Assembly (NCBI GenBank): GCA_037576215.1 | Contig: JBANDB010000002.1 | Location: 1,488,001 to 1,552,000, forward strand | DNA: 64,000 nt | Origin: Armillaria gallica | Taxonomy: Eukaryota > Basidiomycota > Agaricomycetes > Agaricales > Physalacriaceae | Direction: 5' to 3' | Part shown: positions 1 through 11,352 of the stretch, piece after piece | Position numbering within the stretch: the first letter of the stretch is position 1 | Layout: every line of letters starts with the position of its first letter | Translations under genes and position numbers: made by a program | Notes under the pieces: generated by a model | Seen by the model: only the letters and a program-made list of their open reading frames with translations | The model's database searches: none | What the model was told of the DNA's origin: nothing

Positions 1-810
1 GATGACGACCTTCCATGACAACTTTGTTCCCAATCTCCAAACGGACTCCCGAGAACGCCCACCATCTTGTTGACACGAAGCGCCTCCGAGTCCCATCAGT
101 CCGGATTTGGATTTAAGCTGTGTCTTGCTTCCTTGACAGCAAACCGCCTTTCTCCCTCGACCTGTGCGCTAGGGAAATAGTACGTATTATTAACTTTCTT
201 GTTCTTGTTTCGGGTGCTCAGTACAACAATGTTAGCAGAAAACGACCCTTTACCGTCCACTCCGCTATTACAAGCGGCTCATGGATCAAATGTCAGCTGT
301 ACCATCGGTAGGGAGTGTATCAATCTGTCGAGGTGGGCAAGCTTTCTTCAGCGACGTGTCAAAGATAATTAACTGCCTCGCTGTCCAAGGTTTATGATTG
401 ACGTTTAACATTATTGCCTGAGCAACAACCAAGAAGAAAAAGCATCCTGTCTGAGCAGCGTGGTGTTGGTCCTGCGACACGAGACTCGTTACCCTCGTGT
501 CGAGAATCGACACCTATTGTGGGTTTGCAGACTATCCGCCCGCCCTCCCTCCCTCATTATGGCTTTGGCATAGCACCTCCGCTTCATCAACGGCACACGC
601 CGATGTGAAGGGGAGCACCGGGAGAAGCATTTGTTGGTAACCAGATCGCCAATCCAATATTGCCACCTCGACGTGTCTGGGAATCGGAGGATAACGAGTG
701 GTACCGGAACCGCCAGATTTTGCCAGCGTGGATGAGACGGATCATGTCAATGTGCGAACACCATTGATAAATACAAATGGCTCGTTCCCATCTTAAAAGA
801 TGCCTGGATG
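1..810. other. No gene seen (left edge)
   Basis: Only short overlapping ORFs on both strands, none with splice signals that join them into a longer frame. I see no feature I can support here. Confidence 0.5.
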
Positions 811-823
811 AAGCAGAGTATGC

Positions 824-1738
824 ATGGTTGGTTTGAGACAAGTGGGAGGACCTGACGGGGAGGATATGGGCTTGGAAGAGTGGAAGCTTGCCATCGGAGT
901 GGGCTATCATCTGGCAGATCTTGAGAAGGCTGGGTCAGCCTTTGGGTTGAAGGAGGGTGACCTGGAGAGTGATTGGTGTCAGGTTAGGTGTGCTTGGACA
1001 CTACAGGAGGTTGGCCAGAGCAGGGTGATTGCTGAATTTGTGCTGGATGGACTGATGCATGCTGAGTGTAGGCATATGAGGTACAGGACCCCACTAGTTT
1101 CACAACTTGATCTCATAGTATGCTGGTATTGTCATGGACAGCTGACAGAATACTAGTCTTGAGACTTTGTCTACTGGGTTAGTTAACACTTGATTCTGCA
1201 TGTTCTCTGGTGCTGCAAACACACCATACAGAATGTGACTTGGATCAGTTTGTCACACTGGAGGATATGCAGAATCAGGTGTCAATCAATCCCAGTGGAC
1301 AAAAAACTTGTGGGACTTGTGTTTTGTCAGCTGTTCAAGAGACAATACAGGCATACTATGAGAGCAGGTCTCTTGAGGGTGTGTGAATAGCATTGTTGAT
1401 GAATAAGATGGATGAGTGAACATTGGTCTTGTATCATGAACTAGGAAATAGTGGCAGAAAGTGGTGACCAGCTTGTGCTATTCCTCATGCAGAGAGGATG
1501 GATTGCAAGATCCATAGCAGGGATGTGCTTGCTGTCACCTGTGTGTTCCAACACTGCATCAAGTGTGATCTTCCCAAAGTTCTACAGATATGACCTAATG
1601 GACAAAGTCACTTCTTCTAGCTCTAGATCCAACCAGAGTGGCATTCTTAAACTTGCCATGTTCTATCTTTTTAAGAAGTGTCCAGACTCTGCACTGCTTG
1701 CTTTCAACCAGCATTTCTTTTACTATGATGAATGTTAA
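824..1738 (+). pseudogene. Decayed coding remnant, possibly transposon-derived
   Basis: Three plus-strand open segments lie in a row (824-1156, 1190-1390, 1451-1738). The first, 110 codons, has protein-like composition (LEEWKLAIGVGYHLADLE, then a VRCAWTLQEVG segment and FVLDGLMHAECRH) and the others are weaker. The segments are separated by stops and no splice sites rejoin them in phase. I do not recognise the family. The position just left of a motif-dense repeat (2290-2655) suggests a mobile-element body, but this is inference. Confidence 0.3.
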
Positions 1739-2289
1739 CCCTGACATTGAAATTCCAAAGTTTCTCTACCTTGGACTAAGAGAATGCAGTGCATGAGAGT
1801 AAAGAGCAGGCTGGCTATCAGTCATGCCATTTGCACAGTGGGGCAGTTATCAGCTCTGAAGCTGAAGGCCTAAAGGACAGTGCCAGTAAGATGGAGTGGT
1901 CATAGTGCAGAAGTCTTGTGACCTCCCCCCCCATTCATCGTAGTAGTGTAGCCTTGTGACGGTTGAAGAGGACAGCATCAAATGGTGTGGTGAAGTGTTG
2001 CAGTGCATAAACATGCTTCAAACACCATTGTTATAGCACAATAGCCTTGCGATGTCCCTATTTTTCTAAAACAATTTCTCCTACAATCCTCTCAGTCTGA
2101 GTCTATCACTGAGTTTCTGATCCAGAGATCTGAGCCAAGGTGCGAGAGGGTGCTGGGACCACAATGGAACCATTACAAGTCCGAGTAAAATGAAGATTTG
2201 TTCTTATGCACAACATTTCAACCCAGGACCCTTATTTTTAAGTTTTACCTTAGAGTTCAACAAGCACTGCTGCGGTGCATCGGTAATTT

Positions 2290-2655
2290 AGGGGGGTCAA
2301 ATACTTTGAAGGATTTGGTGCCGGATTTAGTGAGTAAATCCCCGGCACCAAAAACCGGTCGGTTTTGAATCTGTATTTGATGTCGGTTTTGGTACTGGAT
2401 TTGGATCTTAAATAGGAATACAAAAACACACGGTATTTTCATGCGGATTTGGTCATGCGGATTTGTACTGCAAAAACATGCGGATTTGACTCAGGGATTT
2501 GGGTCCTAAATCCAGACGGGTAAATCCGCTCTGAAAAACGAGCGGATTTCAAATGGTATTTTTAGAACAAATCCTACTGTAAATACCAAACCAAAAACGG
2601 AAACAAATACAAAGGGGATTTGTTCCAGGATTTGGGTACCAAATCCTGGGTGACC
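2290..2655. repeat. Motif-dense repeat (GGATTTG/CAAATCC)
   Basis: The core GGATTTG or its complement CAAATCC, and the shorter GGATTT/AAATCC, recur many times within about 360 bases on both strands, often as small palindromes such as GGTACCAAATCC. Dense, mixed-orientation short motifs of this kind are typical of the subterminal regions where a transposase binds, but no terminal inverted repeat or target-site duplication was found, so the class of element is not established. Confidence 0.5.
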
Positions 2656-2775
2656 CGCCAGCGATGCGTCAGGCACCCGCCAGTGAGACGCCAAGCACCC
2701 GCCACTGACGCGCCAAGCACGCGCCAGTGATACGCCAAGCATCCGCCAGTGATATGCCAAGCACTCGCCAGTGGC
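2656..2775. repeat. 21-base minisatellite, about 6 units
   Basis: Units close to CGCCAGTGATACGCCAAGCA follow one another head to tail, each about 20-21 bases, with point differences between units. It abuts the motif-dense repeat on its left. The minus-strand frame through it is open simply because the unit is a multiple of three. Confidence 0.75.
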
Positions 2776-2979
2776 CGCTAGCAACGCGATTAGAGAGCTG
2801 GTGACTCCACGGGAGCTCGCCAGTAACCGTCAGACTCGACGCTACTCCAACTCGACCCCTAGCCATCGATGGCCTCGCTTTTTATTGGCACCTCTCCAGT
2901 TCTTTGACACGCTGCCTCTCTCCGGCGTCAATGCTAGCTGCCAACGGCTCGCGCTTCCTCCTGGCATCGACTTTTTCTA

Positions 2980-3640
2980 GTTAAATTGCAGCTCACCAGC
3001 CGCTCCAGCTTTCACCTACTCTAGAGTCACCATCTCACCCTTGGGAGGTCGTCTTCGGTCTTTGACACCATCGTCATCTGCCCGTTCTGTATTTTTATCA
3101 CGGTGTTATTCTGACTTGGGCTTGTGCGATCTAGTACTGCAAAACGGTAAATCGTATCCCTCGAATGGGGGAAATTACTGTATCACTAGCCGCTGTGCGC
3201 CCGAGCGTCCATCTACATAGTCATAGACGGCGGTGAAGAGTATGAGCGACACGACAGAAATGGGATACCCCAAAACATATGCAGAGAATGGGATGTTAAT
3301 TCACGTACTCAGGAGCGACTGAAGTTGTTGGCTATATCAGTGATACTGGCATTGGATCAGGAAGTACCAAAAGCTGATAATGGTGTCGCAGGTAAGAGAA
3401 GTATAAGAGTGGAGGGATACAATCTAGAAGAGTATCACATTAGTGAAACGAGCAAAGGCGACAGAAGTAAATAATGACTCAAGGTCGCAATGTAGAGATC
3501 GTCAGGATTCAGCGTGGATAAAATGATGTTGAACCCAGCTATGAATGAAACATTGTTAGCGTCGGTTGAATCGTTATTGCCTCACTTAGCTTCCGCACGA
3601 CTAAGGCCTTCTTCGTAGATGCATCCAGGAGGGATCTGAT
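2980..3640. other. No gene seen
   Basis: No ORF or splice-linked exon set stands out. A weak minus-strand ORF at 3651-3905 lies next to the following gene, but it cannot be joined to it in phase with the splice sites visible. Confidence 0.4.
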
Positions 3641-3876
3641 AGTGCTAGCGTCAGAAATCTGGGTTTGAAGATACACAGAGTGCCTTACAGTTGGGACCAC
3701 ATGCGTCATTGGCAAACGCAGACCAGAGGACGATCGTATGCCAGATCCTGATCCATCTTTCCCCCATAATTAGCCGATAAACAAGAAAATCAAGCGATGA
3801 GGATGTACAATTTTCGCAGACTCTCAAGATAATATCAAGAAACGCTGGTAAGTAGTTAATAAGCCTAAAATGACAG

Positions 3877-4491
3877 TCAGTTATTGATTCTGCTCGGATA
3901 TTCAAAAGGACTCACCACCCTTGCATAGTTATTGGCGTCGAAGGTCTCCTTCGATTGATTCACCCTATAGACCCACGCCTCACTGTCTACCATTCTATTA
4001 GCCAACTCTGCCATAAAAACCATATTTCCTGCTGCGTCGAACCCTCTGATTGTATAATGGTTGATTTTGTTGAGGTTTTGCGATGAATGCCATCCCGCAC
4101 TGCCAAATGTTAAGATGGGACGGTAAAATGTTAGCGACTTACAATATTGTGAGCATGCACGCTCCCGACCACCAGACATCAACGCCGAAGTGGCGAAGTG
4201 CTTCGTCGAGTATCGCTTTACCGTGCTTTCCCCGAAGCTTTTGCTTCATCTTGTCCCCTTCGAAGAACGGCTGCCTACCGATCCACTTGCCTACGTAGAA
4301 TACCGGCTTTGGGACGAAGATATCTACAGTACAAAGATAAGAGACCCAAGATGTACAATGAAACACGCACTAATGACCGCAGAAAGCGCAAGTTTTATGA
4401 CTGACTTCACACCCTGAAGAACGACACAACTTGAACCCTGAAAATGCACAGATACCACTCTGCTCACCTTTGCAGAAATCCAGGATGCCAT
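3877..4491 (-). CDS. Small four-exon protein, about 150 residues, unknown family
   Basis: Four minus-strand exons join in phase: 4491-4468, 4437-4413, 4323-4143 and 4099-3877. Introns start GTGAGC, GTGTGA and GTAAGT and end CAG, TAG and CAG. The total is 453 bases, giving 150 residues that begin MASWISAKGSS. The middle holds charged helical sequence (GKHGKAILDEALRHFG) followed by VDVWWSGACMLTI, then NKINHYTIRGFDAAGN and ELANRMVDSEAWVYRV. There is no signal peptide and no family I recognise. A possible GTGAGT donor at 3915 could lead to a further exon within 3651-3900, but no acceptor there keeps the frame, so either the protein ends at 3877 or the 3' end is damaged. The agreement of four independent phases makes this a likely real gene. 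Confidence 0.6.
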
Positions 4492-5094
4492 TAACTCAGA
4501 GGAAAGTAAAGCAGCAACAAGATGAGGAAGGTTAGAGACTAGAGAGAGGAAGCGAGCGTGACAAGCAAGGAACAACGCGAGAAAGAGCTTAAATATGACT
4601 TGAAGCCGACATCGACCACAAATGGGAGCACACATTGAAATATATTCCACGACACTGTAGTTTTAGAGATCGATAGACATTTTCAGACGCGCAACAGGCC
4701 GAGAGGATTTGACATGACGTGTCCAGTCGAGGACGGTAGTCTCGAAGGTAGTAGGCTCCTGGCTGGTGGAGACATGATCCACTGAATCTCATCTAAACTT
4801 TGAGTATGAGTTCAGAAACAGTATGCAGGCGGAGGTATATTCCGTCTCCATGAGTGCCAGAGACATGGAAATGGATGAATCTATCGGACGCCAGTCAGTA
4901 GACGGTATTGAGAAGGTAGATCGGGAGAAAGATACCACAATGTTGTCGTCGTTCTCGGTGTCTGACCTCCGTTTTCCCTCTTTTTTGCAGGATAGGAATA
5001 TTTACTCATGCCAGTTCGGGGGTCCCGCACTGCCCTTCCTGTGGTACAATGTGCAATGGTGCAGAGCCTCCATTAGATTGATTGATGTCGCGTC

Positions 5095-5557
5095 ATGGGT
5101 CCTCCACAGTGCACAATACTATTGGATCCAGAAAAAGTGCAACGGCTTGTACATTCGCCGGAATACTATACACATTTTGCTAATTCGCATGGTATCCGGG
5201 TCCATATAATATACCACGCGTTACCACAGATGAGCAATCAGTCACCAAATTTATCAGAGGTGACCAATCGAGATGAGCCCCCGCGCAGCTGTCGGAGTAG
5301 ACACGTTAACTGCAATGTCACCCAAAGACATTGTTCTACTGCCTTACCTCTTGTAGAGCGACCTCTGAAGAGTGGAGTTGTCCATTCAAAGACTCCAGTA
5401 TCTCTGGCAAGATGAAGGGATCTCCATCTCCAGCACAACCGAAGCTGGTCACTTTCACAGCCAACAGGAAATAGTACATGGAAGAATCTCGAGCCAGTAC
5501 GTTCTCCTCAGTCGCTGACTTTGCGACGGGGGCAATTGCAGACGCGATTCTTGTCAT
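5095..5557. other. Candidate coding segments, one related to 37.6-37.9 kb
   Basis: On the minus strand 5557-5336 reads as a 73-codon frame. Its middle (a segment around FFLLAVKV-like residues, then ILESLNGQLHSSE) resembles the minus-strand reading of 37580-37870 (FPLTVKAT, later MECLNRQLHPS), and the DNA matches too. The 37 kb copy has in-frame stops. On the plus strand 5095-5415 is also open. I cannot decide which strand is coding, and no family is recognised. Confidence 0.3.
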
Positions 5558-5624
5558 CGGACCCTAGTAGTCTTTCAACATTGGAAGCTATCATCAAGAA
5601 GCTGAGAGTCTATGCCTAGAAGCG

Positions 5625-5999
5625 TTGGCGACGTGGCTTACCTATTCAATAGATATAGCCGGCCAAGGCACGTTTCTGGGCACCGTCGAAGAAAAGACAC
5701 CTTCTAGACAAAGGACCATACATGCGTTACCCACTCGGACCAGAAATAAGGGCCCAGAATCAAATTGGATCATCATCCTGTGGGGGAGAAGTCATGAGGG
5801 GAAAGATGTACTAGTAGAGTATACGGAAGAGCCTTACATCCATGAGTATGGGACCATTCTTCTACAATTGTACACAGTTGATGGCTCCATCGTCCTGAAG
5901 CATCAGAATAATGAGATATTCGCGACGACTTCGACGCCAAATCTACATGGTGAGCTCACATTAGTTGCCTTACCTTGGACCGACGGCTCGGGTGCATAG
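5625..5999 (+). CDS. 124-codon ORF of unknown function, ends at a repeat edge
   Basis: A single plus-strand frame of 124 codons reads MATWLTYSIDIAGQG and later SNWIIILWGRSHEGKDV, EYTEEPYIHEYGTILLQLY and DGSIVLKHQNNEIF, a regular alternation of hydrophobic and polar residues that would suit a beta-rich fold. No upstream exon is clear. Its TAG stop (5997-5999) coincides with the left boundary of repeat A copy 1, so the last few residues and the stop probably come from the inserted repeat and the original protein may have been longer. No family recognised. Confidence 0.4.
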   Translation: MATWLTYSIDIAGQGTFLGTVEEKTPSRQRTIHALPTRTRNKGPESNWIIILWGRSHEGKDVLVEYTEEPYIHEYGTILLQLYTVDGSIVLKHQNNEIFATTSTPNLHGELTLVALPWTDGSGA

Positions 6000-7480
6000 G
6001 CGAGTCGTGGGGCGAGTCGTCGACGACTTCCAAATCAGGACGGTGAGGACCCTGGTTTGAATCCCAGTCTTGACGAAGAGTAAAAGGCTGTCTTTCGAAA
6101 CACTAGAAATAACGGGTGATGACCCGCTGGATAAGAATCGGAATAAGTACGAGTAACATCAAGGGAAAATAGTAGACCAACATTCAGATTAAATCATCCA
6201 TCATGAGGCCATCTCCGTCAGACGGATTGGAACTGGACGTGGACGTATCCCGGGGTAACCTTCATTGAGGATAACCACGCATGCACTGGGATGTATTCCT
6301 GTTGGCATATCTGAGTCTGAGTCGCCCGGCAAAAGAAGAAGGCATACGTCGAAAAAATATATGTACACTCGCAAGGACCGTGCGATGGAAACATCAAGGA
6401 TAGTGGACACGATGACAACATGCGGCTACAGTCGAGGAGAACGACGTTAGGACTACAAATACAACAGACTGATGAGCCTATTGTACGATTTCTGGACAAG
6501 TAAGAGTGACGCATGAATTGGGCTTCGCCGATTCCATGAGTATCGACTCGACGGACGAGGACCTTCACAGTGCGACCAAGACGAAGACAAATGAGGGGAC
6601 ACCTAGAATATTAAATATTATCAGAACGACCATTCGTCTATCCAGGACATAGAAACGCACCATGCCTCTTGGTCCTACTATCCATCTCCATCCTCGTATA
6701 CCCCAATATTCACAAATTCACAAATTCACTGCAATGTTGTCGATATGAGCAAAAGCCTACGAGGAGGATAAGGAAGCGACCACTCGCCAGCGTCAAATCC
6801 AGCGTCTCGACCCTGTGAGTCGATTCTCCACAAGAAAACTTGACATGATTACCATCCCAGACAAGAACAGCTGAAGCGAGCGCCCTAACGCTGAATTTCG
6901 ATGGGTGCCGGTGACAAGAGAAGAAGACCGTGGGAATGTTATCTCTCGGCTACATTTGGTGCCCAAAATCATTAACTCCCCTAAATCCGCGGCTCAGGGA
7001 GATAAGGAATTTGATGCCATATCTGATCCTGCCATCACTTTCTCACACCTTCCCCCTTGCCTGATCACCATGACCCTCAAGCATGGGTAGCCTCAGCAGT
7101 AAGTACGCCTTCAAACTTACATTCAGATATTGTCATTTTACGATCCACTTAGATACTTGACATCACGTCCGCACTACATTTTCCTGGTCGGGGGCAGAAC
7201 GGCCTACTGCGACTGACCTTGGCGTTCATGCCTAAATCGGGCTGGTCCATTCACTGAACACAAATCAACGTTGTACTTGCAGTCCCTCGAGAGGCAAGCT
7301 GCCTTCCGTTGGAAAATCAACCCTACCGAACAATGAACCGAAGAAGATCGCGTACTCTTTCGCAGTCTTAGCTACGTAAATCACAGCTGCCCAAGTTCTT
7401 TAGACTTTGATGCTCACGAGAAGATTATAGGTACAACAATATAATGTTCTTGGTGCAACTCAGTGAATTCCTGTCCTTAT
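6000..7480 (+). repeat. Repeat family A, copy 1 (tail type T1)
   Basis: About 1.45 kb matching nine other places in the window. From left to right it has a head with GGGGCGAGTCG, the block AAAAGGCTGTCTTTCGAAAC, a segment holding a 116-codon minus-strand ORF (6218-6568), the AT-rich TAGAATATTAAATATTATC, the block CATGCCTCTTGGTCCTACTA, two TTCACAAA octamers, and the plus-strand frame containing RGNVISRL. Its 3' tail (CCCTCGAGAGGCAA... to about 7480) is shared with copies 4 and 6. Unlike most copies its head keeps the longer form with GGTTTGAATCC at 6054-6064. Copy 1 has many TG/CA changes at former CG sites, so it is probably old. Confidence 0.85.
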
Positions 7481-7825
7481 CAGCAACCAATTCCTCGATC
7501 GTCTACCGAGTCTACAGATCGCCTTGACATGTCTCTTTCACTCCAGATGCCAGATGGGTTAGCAGAAGGTCTACAACCCTCTCACGCACTCTCAACACCA
7601 TGTCTCCGAGCCACCTGATGTGGTGTTGAATTTTCTTTCCCTCGTTCCTAGATATTGTCGTTGTCTCTGTCTACACTCTCTCTATCCCTTGTTTCTCGCA
7701 CTCATTCTCCTCGTTCTCCATCCGGGCTTTCAAGCGACCTTTGCCTTGTTCTTCGCGCTTGTCGATGCCCTGGGTGCTTACTGAGAGTAGAGTCCATCAT
7801 ACAGCTGGCGCTTTCCTCCATATTA

Positions 7826-8846
7826 CGTTTCGTCTTGCATATTCATCGAGGCAGCGCCGTAGCGGCGTAAATGTCGACCCAGGTCCTCCATTCTGTCAAG
7901 TCATCGTCAATTGGCACACGTCGCAGGGTACTAGCAAACATCTTCAAGCTCGCCGGCTTCTTCGGAAAGCTCTGCTCTGCATATGCGAGTCCGATCCTTC
8001 CGACTCTCAGCGAGTCGAAGGAGAGTCAATATGACAATGATGCTGCTCTCTGCCCTCTTGTTCTTTTCGCAGGTCTCTTTTCACTTGCCAATTTATTGAC
8101 AAACAGCCGCTCTTTGGTGAAGGACTGACCCAAACCCAATGCACAAGTGGCCAAATTTCATTGTCGAAACAATCCCCCGTCTATATGCCTACCAGGTATG
8201 ATCATTGGGCACTCATCCACTAGCGATATGGTACGATTTCTGCAATTTTAAGTGTGGATATTACTCTTTCGTAAGGTTGGATGGCAAAAGTCCGAGTCTG
8301 TCAGCGGGATAGAACTCTGCACGGAATGGGACTATCAAGGCCGTTCAGGAAGTATAGCATTTCCGACCGAGACGAGCAGATGCATGGATGTACTTGTACT
8401 CAGTGAATAAGCGAAAGGCAACGTTCCAACCTGTTGAATATTGGTCATTGGTGAGCCAAACTCTTTCTTTCCTTTCGACACAGTACTAACTAATGTCCAG
8501 TTCCGTTAGGTCTATAGCTAACCTGATACTTTTTCGGGTCGCATCAACAAAGGTTGCAAAACAACATGCACACTGCTATTTCTATCCTTCAGTTTTGTTC
8601 TATATACACAAATTTCAAAAAAGGAGAAAGCCGTGTGATGTGGCATTCAACTACCGTTTTCCATTAAACGTCGAAGTGTTCGATCGGAAGTCCTGGCTCT
8701 TTGCGATATAAACTCGGTATATGATGCTGGAATCTCACAGAACTCATCTGGCGTCTCCTGTTTTGTCCCCACTCTAGGTATGTAAGTTCCTGATTCATCG
8801 GTAACGACTCAAGAGATGACACTACCCCCAGTAGGATCATCACTCT
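7826..8846 (-). pseudogene. Block B copy 1: broken copy of genes at 17.2-18.2 kb
   Basis: This kilobase matches 17157-18200 in the same orientation. The coding strand is minus. It contains the frame found intact at 17026-17484, but here with in-frame TGA codons (for example where the other copy reads YRLSFDSLRVG it has a stop after SY), and the frame found at 17873-18112, where a TGG codon in the other copies is TGA at 8647-8649. On the plus strand an 85-codon ORF (7871-8128) is open here but has a stop in the 17 kb copy, so it is taken as a shadow. Confidence 0.65.
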
Positions 8847-9620
8847 GATATCAGACAAACCAAAACGGCATCCCGTCGCTTCTTGCCGCTGCGCCACTGT
8901 TAATTGAGTTCCATGATAGCAGTGGTCACATACCGGATGATGATAGTGTCGCCTCTCCATTGTGGCGATGTTGAGGGTCGCGAGTACAGATTACCACCAT
9001 TAAGTCCACCGTTAATGAGTGTTGCTACTCACCTGAGTTGTCGTCTGTCGGCGACTCATCGACAATCAAACGATTTGGCCTGGCAAGGCATCCAGATTTC
9101 GGTACCCTTCGCCGAGAACATTCCAGGACCACTCACGACTTCTTGGGCCGCAAATTACAGCTGAAATGTCATTGGGACCGGGTTAGGGTGGTGCATCATT
9201 GGGATCAGCCATTATAATGGAATCTGAGTAGATAAATAGTGGGAAAGATGAACATTATAAAAGGAAAGAGATGGGATGCACGTCCACATGTTGCGGTAGC
9301 GGAATTTTAACATGTAAGGCTCGTCGGGCGCTTCTTCTCTGGAAAGACTTCTAATGTGACAGCCTCCGAGAGAACAAGATCTACAAAGTCAATGATGTAC
9401 GTCTCCGACTTCGTATACACACCAGTTACAGCTATGCAAGCCGTATAGTCCTTGCCATGAGTAACAGTTCATTGAGGTGAAGACACACATGCACCAGTCA
9501 TTGAATGAACTGCATAGATTTGTCGACACAAGGAAACATCATAACATGCGTTATCAATACTGTGCAAGGCCAGTACTTCCTGCCGCTTCTGGTGTGAAGA
9601 ATGAGAAAACTAGATCTGAT
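8847..9620. other. No gene seen
   Basis: Short ORFs only, for example 8904-9164 on the plus strand. There is no splice-linked structure and no match to the repeats described elsewhere in the window. Confidence 0.4.
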
Positions 9621-9892
9621 TCTTTCATGTGAATATGTAAACAAAATATCCCTTGCTACACTTAAAGCGTGAGTGAATGGTCGACACTCGACACGAACTT
9701 AACTTTAGGGCAAACTCATAGGCGTAACTCGGTGCCAGATCCGCTGGTAAATCGAGGTGATCCTCGAGGGATACTTTTTTCCGTTGGTCTAAACGTGTTG
9801 CTTGGGTACCCCTGCGATCAGTATACATGCCAGGAGGCGTTGATGCCCAATGGTCTGTATTCGTACCAGGAGGTGTTCGTTCCCGAGGGATG

Positions 9893-10474
9893 CTAAACAT
9901 ATCCTGAAGTATAGATCTCTCGTGCTTCCACGTAGTTACGAGGGACGCTATACACTGACGATCCAATGGAGCGTGTCACAGGAGGCGTGCCCACAAGTGA
10001 GGAGACTGAACCTAGAAGATTTCCGTAAATACGGTCCTGTTTTGCAGACGATGAAATACCGCATAACGCCGAGGCAGGCTGGAAGAGTCGTAAAAAATAG
10101 GTTAATTCTGATAGCTCGTTAGCCTTGCTTTCAAAGGTTACAAAATATCTCCTACCTGGTGTTGATGCTCCATCCGGATTGAGGACATTAAAAAAAGCCA
10201 GCCAGTTAAAGGGAACTACCAAATTTGAGATCCCAGAAACTGAAGAGAGCCAGACGGTGAGTGATGGCACGAGGTATATTTCCTCATAAATGAAGGTAAC
10301 ACACGTTTGTCGGCGAATTTGAAAAAATCGGTACAGGATCCATCCATCCGTCATGCTCAGAACATCGCTGGCAGCATCCTTGAGTATCATTGATTTGACG
10401 ACAGTCGACATCTGTGAAGTGCAAAAATCACCAGAAAGTCCGTCCAGGACACGGTAATGCACTGACAGTGGCAT
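9893..10474 (-). CDS. Possible multi-helix membrane protein, fragment
   Basis: A 193-codon minus-strand frame begins MPLSVHYRVLDGLSG. The segment ILKDAASDVLSMTDGW followed by ILYRFFQIRRQ resembles the helix-plus-basic-loop pattern of the large seven-helix protein families of agaricomycetes, and IYLVPSLTVWLSSVSG could be a further membrane helix. Around 10157 there is a good donor (GTAGGAG), and acceptors at about 10110 and 10080 would shorten the reading, so the unspliced frame is probably not the true C-terminus. Only two or three helices are present, fewer than a full receptor-like protein, so this is either a fragment or an incompletely resolved gene. Confidence 0.35.
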   Translation of the reverse strand: MPLSVHYRVLDGLSGDFCTSQMSTVVKSMILKDAASDVLSMTDGWILYRFFQIRRQTCVTFIYEEIYLVPSLTVWLSSVSGISNLVVPFNWLAFFNVLNPDGASTPGRRYFVTFESKANELSELTYFLRLFQPASALCGISSSAKQDRIYGNLLGSVSSLVGTPPVTRSIGSSVYSVPRNYVEAREIYTSGYV

Positions 10475-10479
10475 GGCTC

Positions 10480-10880
10480 TTCATCATCCCTCTCTTATAG
10501 TCCATCCCCGTCCATACATTCACTATTCACTGAAATTTCCAAGTCAGTAGGAGCCTCAAGTCAGGCGCACAACCATTTGCCTTATACATGTCAAAACCAG
10601 CACATTATCCGCAAGAATGACAAGAACAAATCAAGTTTAGCGAACAACTGAAGCGCAGAACTTCAGTGCTAATGAATGGAGAGGAAACCCGTGGAAATGT
10701 TATCTCTCGGCTACTTTCGGTGCCCAAAATCCTTAACTCCTACATCTGTGGCTCGGGAGATAACAAATTTAATACTCTATCTGGCTCTCGCCATCATTTC
10801 CTTATGCTTTTCCGCCTTGTTCGCTTGCTGCCAGTGAGCTTCAGCACCCAGTGCCAGCAGTAAGTACTACTTAGGGTGCC
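10480..10880 (+). repeat. Diverged, 5'-truncated copy of repeat A (copy 10)
   Basis: Begins near CATGGCTCTTCATCATCC, matching the CATGCCTCTTGGTCC block of other copies, and runs to a GTAAGTAC donor-like site at 10860. It is much more diverged than the rest. The plus-strand frame with RGNVISRL and GSRHHFL stays open (10666-10863) despite length changes of 18 and 3 bases relative to the other copies. Confidence 0.65.
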
Positions 10881-11352
10881 TTCAGACTTGCGCCATTTGT
10901 ACGTCGCAGTCTATATCATTATTCTCGTTTGCACCTACCTTTTGCGCGTGCTTGATGTTCTCCAAATGGCGGGCCCTCTTCGGTCAAGAACTCAAGTCAA
11001 ACTTGTGGGCATGCAGGCTAAAATAATCCTCATTCTTACCACATCATTCTCGACCAGCCGTCTCCTAGACAATAGTCTCTGGTCAGTTTTGTTGCTAATC
11101 GCAGGGACTCTACTCTTCACATTAGCCTTCCATCGTTAGCGTCCACCTCATGACATCCTACATTTTTACTGCTTTCTGGATCAGATCCTACCATAAACTT
11201 CATGCCGCCATACTTAGTCAATCAGCAGTGCACTGTCTCCGCCCGTTCATGTGGACAGCACCCATATTGCTAGCCTTCGTACCTCACTGATGTTCACATG
11301 TAGATGCCTCAGGTACTGCGATCATTTGCGCAAGCTGCCTTTCTTGAAGTCT

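Noticed and set aside
824..1738. Assignment of the left-edge remnant to a named transposase family
   Set aside because: No catalytic motif of any family I know is visible, so it is left unnamed.
2656..2775. Tandem units of about 21 bases looked at as a CRISPR-like array
   Set aside because: There are no unique spacers between units; they follow each other directly with point changes. It is a minisatellite in a eukaryotic context.
6008..6064. A functional tRNA gene in the head of repeat A
   Set aside because: Only the box-like words are present; acceptor and anticodon stems do not pair well. Kept only as a speculative finding about origin.
7871..8128. 85-codon plus-strand ORF with one hydrophobic stretch
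   Set aside because: The matching copy at 17.2 kb has a stop at codon 38, while the minus-strand frame there is longer and better. Treated as a shadow.
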